Shown: positions 51,124 to 59,853, counted from the stretch's first letter. The stretch: 64,000 bases of DNA from Myxococcales bacterium (GCA_016706545.1 JADJJK010000077.1:209927-273926); one strand, 5' to 3'. Translations and numbers: made by a program. Notes: generated from the letters alone by a model not told the origin.

Positions 51124-52007
51124 GCGACTTCCTGGTTCACCTGCTGTCGCTGTCGTTTTTGACCCAGGTCTTGCGCATCACCCTGCCGTACGCGCTCGCC
51201 GCCATGGGCGGCGTGGTGTCGGAGCGCTCGGGCGTGGTGAACATCGCGCTCGAAGGCATCTTGCTGATGGGCGCCTTCGGGGCGGCGGTGGGCGCGTATG
51301 ACTCCGGCGGCTCGCTGCCGGTGGCCGTCCTCTATGGCGTGGGCGCCGGCGTCGCGACCTCTGCGCTGTACGCGCTGGCGGTGGTGACCTTCGCCGCGGA
51401 TCAGATCGTCTCCGGCGTGGCCATCAACATGCTCGCGTACAGCGTCACCCCGTACTTGCTCAAGGCGTTCTACGATTCGTCGTCGAACTCGCCGTCCATC
51501 GAAGGCTTTGGCGGGCGCCTGTTCACCAACTGGGTGTTCTATCTGGCGCTGGCGCTGGTGGCGGTGGTGCAGGTCATGGTCACCCGCACCCGCTGGGGCC
51601 TGCGGGTGCGCGCGGTGGGGGAGAATCCGGAGGCGGCGCACACGCTCGGCGTCTCGGTCGAGGGCGTGCGTTGGCGCGCGGTGCTGGCCTCGGGCGTGCT
51701 GGCGGGGCTGGGCGGCGCGTGGCTGGCGCTGTCGGGCAGCGGCTTCGTGGCGGAGATGTCGGCCGGCCGCGGCTACATCGCGCTGGCGGCGGTGATCATG
51801 GGGAGCTGGCGGCCGCTGTGGGCGTGCGCCGCCAGCTTGATGTTCGGCTTCGCGGAGGCGGTGCAGGTGAACTTGCAGACGTTCGACTCTGGAATCCCCA
51901 ACGAGATCACGCAGACGTTCCCGTGGGTCCTGACCATGGTGACGCTGGCGGGGTTCATCGGCCGCTCGCGCGCACCGTCGGCGCTGGGCCGGCCGTTCTC
52001 GGCGTAG
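51120..52007 (+). CDS. nucleoside ABC transporter permease
   Basis: 295 residues, about eight helices. The signature ERSGVVNIALEGILLMGAFG is diagnostic of the second permease of BMP-type nucleoside importers; GYIALAAVIMGSWRPLW is the probable coupling loop. It forms a heterodimer with the preceding permease. The ATG overlaps the upstream stop, so translational coupling is expected. Ends 83 bp from the convergent BY-kinase-like gene. Confidence 0.92.
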   Translation: MSDFLVHLLSLSFLTQVLRITLPYALAAMGGVVSERSGVVNIALEGILLMGAFGAAVGAYDSGGSLPVAVLYGVGAGVATSALYALAVVTFAADQIVSGVAINMLAYSVTPYLLKAFYDSSSNSPSIEGFGGRLFTNWVFYLALALVAVVQVMVTRTRWGLRVRAVGENPEAAHTLGVSVEGVRWRAVLASGVLAGLGGAWLALSGSGFVAEMSAGRGYIALAAVIMGSWRPLWACAASLMFGFAEAVQVNLQTFDSGIPNEITQTFPWVLTMVTLAGFIGRSRAPSALGRPFSA

Positions 52008-52090
52008 CCTCGACCGCGGCGCGCGATCGGCCTGCCGCGGCCTGCCGGCTTGCGACCCATGACCCGCTCGCGACCGCGATGGCGCGCGGG

Positions 52091-53026
52091 CTACTGCAGG
52101 AAGATGGCGCCGACGATCTTGTGATCGCCTAGCTGGTCGAGCGTCCGCCGCATGTCGCGCGCGGTGGACTTCTTGGCGGCCGCCACCAGCGCGATCGCGT
52201 CGACCGCGTCCTGGATCAGGTTGATGTCCGCCGAGCCAAGCACCGAGGGCGTGTCCACCACGATGTGATCGTAGCCGCCCAGGCGCAGCCGCTCCATGGC
52301 GATGGCGAAGGCCGGCGCGTCGAGGATCTGGGTCCGATCCCCGGCGGGGTTGATGGCTGCCACGTGGAGCCAGAGCTGCGGGATCTCCACCAGGCTCCAC
52401 GGCAACAGGGGCTGATGGCGGTGCGACGCGAGCTGCTCGGCGAAGCACCAGGGCGGCGAGAAGCGAAACATCGCGGCGAGCTGAGGCCGCCGCAGGTGGG
52501 TCTCCACCAGGAGCACCTTGGCGCGTCCACACTCGGCCAGCGAGATGGCCAGGTTGACCGCGGCGGTGGTCTTGCCTTCCCCGGCGCGCGGGCTCGACAC
52601 CGCGACGATGCGCGGATTTCCGGCGGCCATGAGGTGGTGGCGCAGCACGCGGAACGCCGCCGCGCGGTCGGAGTCCGGATCGGTCAGCAGCACCAGCCGC
52701 GGATCGATCGCCTCGGCGGACAGGTGGTGCTGGGTGAGGCTGATCTCGGTGGGCGTGTGATCGATTGGCCCAGCGTGCGCCGGGGGCATGGTCAGCGAAG
52801 CCTGGATCACGGCGCCGGGCCGCTGCCCTTGCGGCGTCGGCGGCCCCGGGACGCCGATGGCGGTCGTCACCGCCACCGGCGCGGTGAGCGTCTGGATCGA
52901 CGTCTGGTCCACCATCGTCGTGATCGGGAGCTGCACCGCCATCTGCTGGGTCACCAGCGGCAACGGCAGCCCTCGTCGCGGCTCGGCGACAGGAAGATCT
53001 CCAAAGCGTCCTGGGCGTTTGCTCAC
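52091..53026 (-). CDS. BY-kinase-like P-loop ATPase of an exopolysaccharide operon
   Basis: 311 residues. The first 95 are Pro/Thr/Gln-rich and divergent; the ATPase follows, with Walker A SSPRAGEGKTTAAVNLA (about 145), the Walker A' position VLLVETHLRRP (Glu where Asp is usual), and Walker B HIVVDTPSVL. This is the Wzc/CpsD class that cycles with Wzz proteins. The usual C-terminal Tyr cluster is missing: the protein ends GAIFLQ. It may therefore be an ATPase regulator rather than an autophosphorylating kinase. ATG 53026 overlaps the Wzz stop by 4 bp. Confidence 0.8.
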   Translation of the reverse strand: MSKRPGRFGDLPVAEPRRGLPLPLVTQQMAVQLPITTMVDQTSIQTLTAPVAVTTAIGVPGPPTPQGQRPGAVIQASLTMPPAHAGPIDHTPTEISLTQHHLSAEAIDPRLVLLTDPDSDRAAAFRVLRHHLMAAGNPRIVAVSSPRAGEGKTTAAVNLAISLAECGRAKVLLVETHLRRPQLAAMFRFSPPWCFAEQLASHRHQPLLPWSLVEIPQLWLHVAAINPAGDRTQILDAPAFAIAMERLRLGGYDHIVVDTPSVLGSADINLIQDAVDAIALVAAAKKSTARDMRRTLDQLGDHKIVGAIFLQ

Positions 53027-54564
53027 GAAGACAGCTCCTTCATCGGCGGCTGAGTTGCGGCGCGATGCTGCGGTGGCGCCTTGCTGCGCCCACCTCGCCG
53101 CCGCTGCACTCGCGCGGGCGGCACCACGGCGAGCACCGGCAGCCCGAGCTCGTCCAGGTCATCGCGGCGATAGATGCGGTCATCGATCAGCGCCAGGCCC
53201 ATCGCCAGCGCGCTGCCGATGGCCCCAAACACCACCAGCCCGGCGAGAATGAAGACCGACTTGCCAGAGCCGTGCGGCTTGATGGGACGGAACGCCGGGT
53301 CGACGATGCTCAGCCGCCCGCCTTGCTCGGCCATCTGCTGGTTGGCCTGCATCTGCGCGCGGAACATCGCGTCCGACAGCGTCTCCACCTGGCTGCGCTG
53401 CTCGGCCACCGCGCGGCGCAGGTCCGCGTGCTGGGTCTCCAGCTCCACGATCCACGCCTCGGCGCTCTGCTGCTGGCTGACGGGCTTGCCTCGGTCCACC
53501 GCCTGGACCGCCGCGATCTGGTCCTCCAGGTTCTTGAGCTCGCGCTGCAAGGCCGCGCGATCTTCAGGCGTGCTCGGCGCCACCAGCGCCTCGACGGCCT
53601 TGGGCACCGCCTGCTCGGCCTGGCGCGCCTTGATCTGCAGCGTGTTGACGCGCTCGCGCGCCTTGACCACCGTGGGGTGCAGGTCGGTGTAGCGGGCCAG
53701 CGCGCCCTCCAGCTCGCGCTTGGCGCCGCTGAGATCTCGCTCCACCTCTGCCAGCGCCGCCAGCGCCGCCACTCGCTCCGGGCTGGGCGCGACCTCCGTC
53801 TGCACCGGCGCGCCGGGCTTGGCGTTGAGCCGCCCCAGGATGCGCGCGCGCTGGCGCTCGAGGCTCGCGGTGCGCGGATTGCCGGAGGTGGTCGGGCGGT
53901 TCTGATAGGCGCGGATCGACGCGCCCTCCGTGGTCTGCGAGGTGTCCTGCACGAACTCCGGGTGCTTGGTCAGAAACTCGGCCAGCGCCTTCTCGCGCTC
54001 ACGCAGCTCGGCGGAGGCCTCTTCCTTCTGATCGACCGCGAACTTCGCCGTGCGCTGCGCCAGCCCGGTGCGCAGCTCGTCGTCCTTGGCGTTGAGCAGC
54101 TCGGTGAGCTTGGCGGCCACCGCCTGGGCGCGCACCGGATCCTCGTCGATGAAGGCGATGCGAAACGAGCTGGTGCCGCGGCCCATGAAGGCCGCCGACA
54201 GCCGCAACGCCTCCACCGCGGCGTCAGGTCCCTGGGTCGCCAGCAGCTCGGGGAACGGGTTGAGCTTGGGGTCCTCCACGATCTGCTGCAGCAACGACTG
54301 GGACATCAGCAGCTCGCGATATCGCTCCCCGATGTTGCGCGCGGTGGCCTCGGCGCTGCCGCGCAACACCGAGGACTGGATCCGCTCCTGATAGAACACC
54401 ACCGACCAGGACTGGTACTTGCGCGGCCGGGACTGCGCAAACAGGAGGGCGAGCACGCCACCGACGAGCGCGATCCCGGCGATCAGCCACCAGTACCGGG
54501 CGGCCTTGCGGAAGTAGTCGACGATCCGGTCGAGCCGGTCGCGATTGGTTACGATCTTCGCCAT
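53023..54564 (-). CDS. Wzz/GumC-type polysaccharide chain-length protein
   Basis: 513 residues. Transmembrane helix 1 (about 23-43, YWWLIAGIALVGGVLALLFA), a large periplasmic part with a long coiled coil (about 175-440, Ala/Glu/Lys/Gln-rich), and helix 2 (about 445-465, SVFILAGLVVFGAIGSALAM) preceded by the Pro/Gly segment RPIKPHGSGKS common to the family. It determines chain length and partners the BY-kinase-like ATPase, whose gene follows directly (4-bp overlap). It ends with an Arg-rich cytoplasmic tail that could contact the ATPase. Confidence 0.85.
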   Translation of the reverse strand: MAKIVTNRDRLDRIVDYFRKAARYWWLIAGIALVGGVLALLFAQSRPRKYQSWSVVFYQERIQSSVLRGSAEATARNIGERYRELLMSQSLLQQIVEDPKLNPFPELLATQGPDAAVEALRLSAAFMGRGTSSFRIAFIDEDPVRAQAVAAKLTELLNAKDDELRTGLAQRTAKFAVDQKEEASAELREREKALAEFLTKHPEFVQDTSQTTEGASIRAYQNRPTTSGNPRTASLERQRARILGRLNAKPGAPVQTEVAPSPERVAALAALAEVERDLSGAKRELEGALARYTDLHPTVVKARERVNTLQIKARQAEQAVPKAVEALVAPSTPEDRAALQRELKNLEDQIAAVQAVDRGKPVSQQQSAEAWIVELETQHADLRRAVAEQRSQVETLSDAMFRAQMQANQQMAEQGGRLSIVDPAFRPIKPHGSGKSVFILAGLVVFGAIGSALAMGLALIDDRIYRRDDLDELGLPVLAVVPPARVQRRRGGRSKAPPQHRAATQPPMKELSS

Positions 54565-55679
54565 CTGAGAAACGATGGTACACGATGACGCGAAACGCCA
54601 CGACGGCGCAGTGAGCCAATGGTTTGCCCGGGAAAATCAGGTACCTGCCCGAGCACGGGCAGCCCCAGGCGGCTGATGTCTTCCGGCTCGTGCAGCCGCG
54701 AATCGAAGGCGGCGACCAGGAGCGAGCACGCCACCAGCGCGCCAAAGAACACGAACACGGTCGCGAGCGCGACGCCGGTGCGCTTGTCCACCAGGGCGCC
54801 GGCGTTCTTGCGGTCGACGATGCGCGCGTTGACCCCAAGGCCAGCGGCCTGCAGCTCTTCCGCGCTGGCCTCGACGGTGGCGCGGCGCGCGGTCTCCTCC
54901 AGGTTGACGTCGGCGCGGCGCCAGTCGCGGTCCGCCTTCTCCATGCGCAGGCTGGCGGCGGCGATCTCCGCCGGCTGTCCGCGCAGGCGCGCCTGCTGTT
55001 GCTCCTCCTTGGCCACGGCGAGGTCCGCGGCCAGCGCGTCCACGTTCTCGCGCATGCGGGCCAGCGTTCGCTCGACGTCCGCGGTGAGCGCCTTGGCCTC
55101 CAGCGCGGCGCGCTCCAGCGACGACTTCACCGCGATCTCGGCCAGGTCGCTGGCCAGGAGGTTCGCCTCCTCGGGGGTGGCGTCGTAGACGGTGAGCTGC
55201 AGGTGCGCGGTGCGCTCCTGCAGCGCGACTCGCCGCTCGGTGTAGTCGTTCTGGATCACCTCGATCTCGAACTGCATGCGAAGCTCGGCGACCGCGTACT
55301 CGTCGCCGAGCTTCTTGCGCAGCCGGTGCAGGTTGCGGCGATTGGCCAGATCCGCCAGCGCCTGGTCCGGGATGAGCACGGTGCCCACGTAGTTCATGAG
55401 CTCGCGGCCGGGGATGGAGTTGCGGCCATCCGACAGCGCGCTCTCATCGATCGCCAGGAACACCGCCGCGTCGTAGCTGTGGCCTCGCTTGCTGAGCGTG
55501 CGGTACGCCGCCGCCGCCATCAGCGCCGCCAGCGCGAGCACCAGCAGCACGCGGGTCTTGGCGCGCCGCTTGAGGCGCTGCAGGTCGATGATCCAGAGCC
55601 GCCCAAGGAGCGGCTCCACCGAGAGCCAGTCTGCTGACTCCGCGTCGTTCTCGACCAGGTGACGGCGACCTGGCGTCAT
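54549..55679 (-). CDS. second Wzz-like polysaccharide chain-length protein
   Basis: 376 residues. Helix 1 (about 42-60, VLLVLALAALMAAAAY), a shorter coiled coil (about 165-275) and helix 2 (about 307-327, ALATVFVFFGALVACSLLVA), followed by SRLHEPEDISRLGLPVLGQV, a tail segment found in Wzz and in the membrane half of BY-kinases. The end is Arg-rich and overlaps the next gene by 16 bp. Two adjacent Wzz-like genes suggest a hetero-oligomeric length regulator, or one for each of two chain classes. Confidence 0.8.
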   Translation of the reverse strand: MTPGRRHLVENDAESADWLSVEPLLGRLWIIDLQRLKRRAKTRVLLVLALAALMAAAAYRTLSKRGHSYDAAVFLAIDESALSDGRNSIPGRELMNYVGTVLIPDQALADLANRRNLHRLRKKLGDEYAVAELRMQFEIEVIQNDYTERRVALQERTAHLQLTVYDATPEEANLLASDLAEIAVKSSLERAALEAKALTADVERTLARMRENVDALAADLAVAKEEQQQARLRGQPAEIAAASLRMEKADRDWRRADVNLEETARRATVEASAEELQAAGLGVNARIVDRKNAGALVDKRTGVALATVFVFFGALVACSLLVAAFDSRLHEPEDISRLGLPVLGQVPDFPGQTIGSLRRRGVSRHRVPSFLRWRRS

Positions 55680-55712
55680 CGTGCCCTCGCGCCGCGGCTA
55701 GTCGCGGGCTTC

Positions 55713-56909
55713 CTAGGGCTCCCAGGCTTCGTAGGCTTCCGAGGCTTCCACGAGCACCCGGTGCAGCGCCGACGCGCTGGCCGCCCACGAAGCGCCGCTG
55801 CGGGAGGAGGCCACACGGTCCGGATCATACGGCGTCGCGAGCGCTCGCGATAGGGCCTCGGCCAGGGTGGCCGGCGCGCGCGCCTCCACCAGCTCGCCTT
55901 GAATCGGAGAAGTTACGACGTCGGGAACGCCACCCACGCGCGTGGCCACGACTCGCCGGCCGCACGCCAGGGCCTCGAGCAGGACGTTGGGCGTCCCCTC
56001 GTTCCAGCTCGCCAGCGTCACCACGTCTGCCGCCGCCATCCACCAGGGGATCTCGGAGAGCTCCTGGGGGCCAGCGAGGGTGACGCGGTCGCCAAGGCCC
56101 GCCAGCCGCGCCTCGAGCGCCGCCTTCGCGGGCCCGCCGCCCACCAGTACCAGGCGCGCGGTGGGGTGCTGCTGCGCGAGCTGCGCGAAGGCGTCTGCCA
56201 GATCGAGCACGCCTTTCTCTTCTTTGAGGTTGCCCACGTACACGATGGTAGGGGCCTCCGTGAGCTGGCAGCGCAGGCGCGCCTCGGCCCGGGAGCGGAC
56301 GCAGAACAACGAGGAGTCGATGCCGTTGCCGACGATCGCGATGCGCTCCTGGGGGACGCCCAGCTCGCCGACCCGGCGCGCGAGCTCGCGGCTGACCGCC
56401 ACCACCTTGCGCGCGCGGGGCAGCGCCCAGGACAGCAGGCGCCGCGGCCCGGGCATCTCGGCGTTGACGTTGATGTCCGAGCCGTGGAGCTTGACCACCG
56501 CCGGCACGCCCAGCGCCTCGGCGAACGCGATCGCCGCGAAGCCGTCTGGGTACGCCCACGAGCCCAGCACCACATCCACCTTGCCGCGGTAGCGGAGCCA
56601 GTGTGGCATCAGTGAGGCTGCATACAAGGGCCCCCACGTCACGTGCGCGACGCGCGGCACGAACAGCGTGCGCGGGTGGCGTACGGACAGGCCCTCGATG
56701 ATCTCTTGCCGCGGCACCGCCGCGACCTTGCCGGCGCTGGACCAGCGCGACAGCAGGGATGCGCCGGGGAACCAAGGGATGGTGGCGAGCACCTCCAGGT
56801 CACACAGCTTGCCCAGCTCTGCGAACTGCTGCCGGTTGAACGGCGCGGACAACGGCTCGGCGGCGTTGGGGAAGATCTTGGTGATGGCGAGGACGCGCAC
56901 CGGCCTCAC
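55713..56909 (-). CDS. glycosyltransferase family 4
   Basis: 398 residues from GTG 56909, which overlaps the STAS stop (GTGA). N-terminal Rossmann half with FPNAAEPLSAPFNRQQFAEL (GT4 nucleotide-sugar loop) and the C-terminal donor half with TIVYVGNLKEEKGVLDLADA, WNEGTPNVLLEALACGRRVV, whose E-x7-E region (here EGTPNVLLEA) contains the conserved catalytic Glu of retaining GT4 enzymes. It adds a sugar during repeat-unit assembly. Its 3' end holds small TCCGAGGCTTCCACGAGC-like repeats. Confidence 0.88.
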   Translation of the reverse strand: MRPVRVLAITKIFPNAAEPLSAPFNRQQFAELGKLCDLEVLATIPWFPGASLLSRWSSAGKVAAVPRQEIIEGLSVRHPRTLFVPRVAHVTWGPLYAASLMPHWLRYRGKVDVVLGSWAYPDGFAAIAFAEALGVPAVVKLHGSDINVNAEMPGPRRLLSWALPRARKVVAVSRELARRVGELGVPQERIAIVGNGIDSSLFCVRSRAEARLRCQLTEAPTIVYVGNLKEEKGVLDLADAFAQLAQQHPTARLVLVGGGPAKAALEARLAGLGDRVTLAGPQELSEIPWWMAAADVVTLASWNEGTPNVLLEALACGRRVVATRVGGVPDVVTSPIQGELVEARAPATLAEALSRALATPYDPDRVASSRSGASWAASASALHRVLVEASEAYEAWEP

Positions 56910-57214
56910 TGCAGGTTGAAGACCTTGTCCATGCGCAGCAGCTTGAAGATCGCCAGCGGCTGATCTCGGGCGCCGTTGACGACGAACGAGCCGCCACCGC
57001 CGCGCACGCCCTTGTACAGCTTGACCAGCGCCGCCACGCCCGAGCTGTCGATGAGCTCGAGCCCCGAAAGATCCACGCTGACCAGCGCCGGCTTGGTCGC
57101 CACGAGCTGGTCGATTCGTTCCGCGAGCACGGGGGCGCTGTTGATGTCCAAGGTCCCCTGGATCGTTACTTTTGCAGTGGAGCCGGTCTGTTCTACGGAG
57201 AAGTGATTGGACAC
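56906..57214 (-). CDS. STAS-domain anti-sigma factor antagonist (RsbV/SpoIIAA-like)
   Basis: 102 residues from GTG 57214, preferred because CGAGGAAC lies five bases upstream; GTG 57232 and ATG 57271 are alternatives. The STAS fold shows VSVDLSGLELIDSSGVAALV, where the first Ser of DSSG is the usual phosphorylation site. It would bind and inhibit the anti-sigma HATPase encoded just upstream when unphosphorylated. Being first in the polysaccharide operon suggests a stress or developmental partner-switch controls the operon. Confidence 0.85.
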   Translation of the reverse strand: MSNHFSVEQTGSTAKVTIQGTLDINSAPVLAERIDQLVATKPALVSVDLSGLELIDSSGVAALVKLYKGVRGGGGSFVVNGARDQPLAIFKLLRMDKVFNLQ

Positions 57215-57228
57215 GAAGTTCCTCGAGT

Positions 57229-57702
57229 TCACGCGGGTTGAGAAGGAGCGATCCGTTTGATCATGCGCCACAGGTTAGGCGGGCCCGGCTCGTACGCCAT
57301 CTCGTCAAGCATGGTGCGGGCAATGTGGATGCCCATCCCACCTTCAGGCAGCTCATCAAGGGCCGGCTCTGGCACGGTCGACAGATCGAACGGCACCCCG
57401 AAGTCCTTGAGTTCCACCACCAGCTCGCCGGGGTGTACGCCAATGGCGATCTCTACATCACCATTGCCGGTCCGCCGGTAGGCGTGGACTGCAATGTTGT
57501 TGAAGATCTCCATGAAAGCCGAGATGAAATCAATGTCGAAGCGGTTCCGCAGATCGTACCCGGCGCTGCTGAGATCCACCGCCTCGGCGTGGGGCTGGGG
57601 GCTCGAAACCAGACGGCAGGCCTCGGCAACCACACGCACGGCAAGGGGACGACAGACCAGTGCCCCGGGTAACACCATGCGAATCGCGGTGCGAGGCGAC
57701 AT
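57229..57702 (-). CDS. anti-sigma HATPase (RsbW/SpoIIAB-like)
   Basis: 157 residues. GHKL ATPase motifs: N-box FISAFMEIFNNIAVHAY, G1 VELKDFGVPFDLS and G2 LPEGGMGIHIARTML. RsbW-like proteins phosphorylate the STAS partner and sequester a sigma factor. It heads the minus-strand polysaccharide operon (57702 to 52091) and lies 48 bp from the divergent sugar transferase. No sigma gene is present here, so the target is elsewhere. The N-terminal 35 residues are not typical. Confidence 0.85.
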   Translation of the reverse strand: MSPRTAIRMVLPGALVCRPLAVRVVAEACRLVSSPQPHAEAVDLSSAGYDLRNRFDIDFISAFMEIFNNIAVHAYRRTGNGDVEIAIGVHPGELVVELKDFGVPFDLSTVPEPALDELPEGGMGIHIARTMLDEMAYEPGPPNLWRMIKRIAPSQPA

Positions 57703-57750
57703 CGGCCAACCATAACAGGTCGCGCCGCGGTCGTGGTAGTGTGCGAGCGA

Positions 57751-58236
57751 ATGCTGCGCTCGGTTCGTGTGGCCAAGAGGATTGTAGACATCGCGGGGGC
57801 CGCGGTGGGCATGGCGCTATCGGCGCCCCTGATGCCCGTCATCGCTGCCGCCATCTACTGGGACTCCCCGGGGCCCATCTTCTATAAGCAGCGGCGGGCC
57901 GGGAGCCTGCGCAAAGTCAGCGTTGAAGGAGGTACGCGGCGGCTGCACTTCAACGAGTTCACCATGCACAAGTTCCGCACCATGCGGACCGACGCGGAGA
58001 AGGGGACCGGCGCGGTGATCGCCGGCCAGGATGATCCGCGCGTCACCCGGGTGGGGCGGTTCCTGCGCAAGTCCCGGCTCGACGAGCTGCCGCAGTTCTG
58101 GGACGTCTTGCGGGGGGAGATGAGCCTGGTGGGGCCGCGGCCTGAGCGGCCGGAGCTGCTGCAGAACCTGGCGTATGCCATCCCGCTGTTTGAAGAGCGC
58201 GCATGCGCGACGTCAAGCCAGGGATCACCGGGCTAG
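57751..58236 (+). CDS. undecaprenyl-phosphate sugar transferase, N-terminal part (frameshifted)
   Basis: Bacterial sugar transferase (WcaJ/WbaP/WecP type). ATG 57751 opens an N-terminal membrane-embedded helix (VAKRIVDIAGAAVGMALSAP), then the family cores GPIFYKQRRAG, HKFRTMRTDA and RKSRLDELPQFWDVL, ending in SLVGPRPERPELLQNL. At 58201-58202 an extra GC pair (GAGCGC-GC-ATG) shifts the frame, giving a false tail to 58236. The enzyme transfers a sugar-phosphate to the lipid carrier to begin repeat-unit synthesis. The pair of bases sits in a short GC repeat, prone to slippage or sequencing error. Confidence 0.85.
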   Translation: MLRSVRVAKRIVDIAGAAVGMALSAPLMPVIAAAIYWDSPGPIFYKQRRAGSLRKVSVEGGTRRLHFNEFTMHKFRTMRTDAEKGTGAVIAGQDDPRVTRVGRFLRKSRLDELPQFWDVLRGEMSLVGPRPERPELLQNLAYAIPLFEERACATSSQGSPG

Positions 58237-58487
58237 CCCAGATCTCGCTGGGGTACACCGGGAACGCGCCGGAGGGCAGCGAGATCGCAAGGCTCGCTGC
58301 AACGATGCAGAACCCTTTCGATCTGGAAGAGACCAAGGGGTCGTTGGCCGATGACATGCGGATCAAGCTGCTCTACGATCTCGCCTACACCGCCTCGCTC
58401 GAGCGCCTACGAACATACCTCAGCACCGAGGCGATGATCATCGTGAAGACGCCGCTGGTGATGCTGCGGATGACCCAAGGTCGCTGA
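58203..58487 (+). CDS. undecaprenyl-phosphate sugar transferase, C-terminal part
   Basis: 94 residues, continuing the sugar transferase: MRDVKPGITGLAQISLGYTG, then LLYDLAYTASLERLRTYLST, matching the enzyme's final third. It begins exactly where the frame should be without the GC pair at 58201. Joined, the protein is about 243 residues, the right length for the compact class without a long N-terminal membrane domain. Whether it is expressed separately is doubtful; both halves carry required residues. Confidence 0.85.
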   Translation: MRDVKPGITGLAQISLGYTGNAPEGSEIARLAATMQNPFDLEETKGSLADDMRIKLLYDLAYTASLERLRTYLSTEAMIIVKTPLVMLRMTQGR

Positions 58488-58610
58488 CGCGCTGGCCGCT
58501 GGTGTGAAGCTTGTCACCTGATCGACGCACGGTCCTTCGCGCGTCGTGCATGGCCAAGCGCCGCCTCAGGATCGGCCTCGCCGCAGGTTGACTCTGGGCA
58601 GCTTTTCCGC

Positions 58611-59213
58611 ATGCTCACCCAGGTGAGATTCATCGCAGCGCTATGGGTATGCACGCTGGTGGCATGTAGCAGCCTCCCCACCCCCGTCTACGACTACAAG
58701 GCCGAGCCAAACCCCACCAAGCTCGAGTTCGTGCTGGGAGTCGGCGACGTCGTGGGGATCAACGTCTGGGACAACCAGCCGCTCAACACCACGGCGACGA
58801 TTCGCCCCGATGGCACGATCACCATGCCGCTGGTGGGAGATCTGCAGGCCGTCAACAAGACCCCCACGCAGCTCAAGGAAGAGATCAAGAAGCGCATCGC
58901 CGACTACGTCAAGACCTCCGGTCTCGATGTGACGGTTTCGGTGCAACAGTGGCACAGCTATCGCTTCACGGTGTCCGGCGAGGTGACCAGCCCCGGGCTG
59001 TTCTCGCAGGAGAACTACGTCACGGTGGCCGAGGCCATCGCGCTCTCTGGCGGGTTCACGCGCTTCGCCAAGCGCAACCAGATGAAGCTGATGCGGCGTG
59101 GCGCCGATGGAAAGATCCGGACCATTCCGCTCGTCTACGATCTGCTCGCCACCGGGGAGCGCCCGGACATGAACATCTACATGATCAGCGGCGATTCGCT
59201 GTACGTGCCGTAA
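58611..59213 (+). CDS. Wza-like polysaccharide export lipoprotein
   Basis: 200 residues. Lipobox LVACSSLP. The Poly_export domain (about 40-110, LGVGDVVGINVWDNQP, ATIRPDGTITMPLVG) and one SLBB-like domain (about 115-195, FTVSGEVTSPGLFSQENYV) follow. It forms the outer-membrane export channel for the chain made by the neighbouring genes. It is shorter than E. coli Wza, with no C-terminal helix for the outer-membrane barrel, like other myxobacterial versions. It is 123 bp downstream of the sugar transferase on the same strand. Confidence 0.88.
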   Translation: MLTQVRFIAALWVCTLVACSSLPTPVYDYKAEPNPTKLEFVLGVGDVVGINVWDNQPLNTTATIRPDGTITMPLVGDLQAVNKTPTQLKEEIKKRIADYVKTSGLDVTVSVQQWHSYRFTVSGEVTSPGLFSQENYVTVAEAIALSGGFTRFAKRNQMKLMRRGADGKIRTIPLVYDLLATGERPDMNIYMISGDSLYVP

Positions 59214-59249
59214 GGCAGCTCGGCGGTAGAGGCGGTAGACGCCCCGACG

Positions 59250-59263
59250 GTCGAGGCCTCGAC
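59250..59263. terminator. perfect palindrome between convergent genes
   Basis: GTCGAGGCCTCGAC, flanked on both sides by CGACGGT/CGACGGTAG, lies between the export lipoprotein (ends 59213) and the pilin gene (ends 59281). It could form a terminator-like hairpin in either direction, but there is no T-run, so it may be a dyad repeat only. Confidence 0.35.
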
Positions 59264-59280
59264 GGTAGAGCCCGCGCTGG

Positions 59281-59853
59281 CTACAGGCCGCGGCGGGCCA
59301 GGACGGCGCCGCCGAGCGGCATCACGATGGTCCGGGCGGTGGTGCCGTTGGGGCCGGCGAAGTAGACCGTGGCGCCGTCGCAGATGCCGCTGGGAAAGCA
59401 GCGGACATCGAGGGTGGTCATGTCGGCGTCGATGGCCGGAAAGTTGGCGGAGGTGCCGTCATCTAGCTGCGCCGCGGCCTTCCAGCCGGTGAAGTCCGAC
59501 TGGGCATCGGCCATGATCACGCGGGCGGTCCTGATGGGGCTCCAGGTGGCGCTGCCCAGCACGACGTCCTCCACGAGCTCATCGACGGTGACGTTGTCGC
59601 CCGCGATGCGGACCCGCGTACGATGGGTGATGCCGAGCGCGGTCACCACGTCGGCGCGCACCGGGCCGCGGGCGAACGCGCGGCGCGCCGCCTCGCGCAC
59701 CGCGTCCGCCATCACCGTCGCGCAGTCCATCACCGTGCGCTGCGGGCGCAAGTACACCGCCACCGCCGTGGCCAGCACGCCGAGGATGGCCATCACCACC
59801 ATCAGCTCGGTGAGGGTGAACCCGCCTTGTCGGTGGGAGGTGCGTGAGCTCAC
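59281..59853 (-). CDS. minor pseudopilin, GspH/FimT type
   Basis: 190 residues from GTG 59853, which overlaps the upstream PilW-like stop (GTGA). Prepilin peptidase site QGGFTLTELMVVMAILG at residues 9-25: G before F, Glu at +5. The FimT/GspH C-terminal domain follows: beta-rich with RCFPSGICDGATVYFA containing a Cys pair near the end. Minor pilins prime type IV pilus assembly. It is the last gene of the minus-strand pilin operon that begins beyond the right window edge. Confidence 0.88.
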   Translation of the reverse strand: MSSRTSHRQGGFTLTELMVVMAILGVLATAVAVYLRPQRTVMDCATVMADAVREAARRAFARGPVRADVVTALGITHRTRVRIAGDNVTVDELVEDVVLGSATWSPIRTARVIMADAQSDFTGWKAAAQLDDGTSANFPAIDADMTTLDVRCFPSGICDGATVYFAGPNGTTARTIVMPLGGAVLARRGL

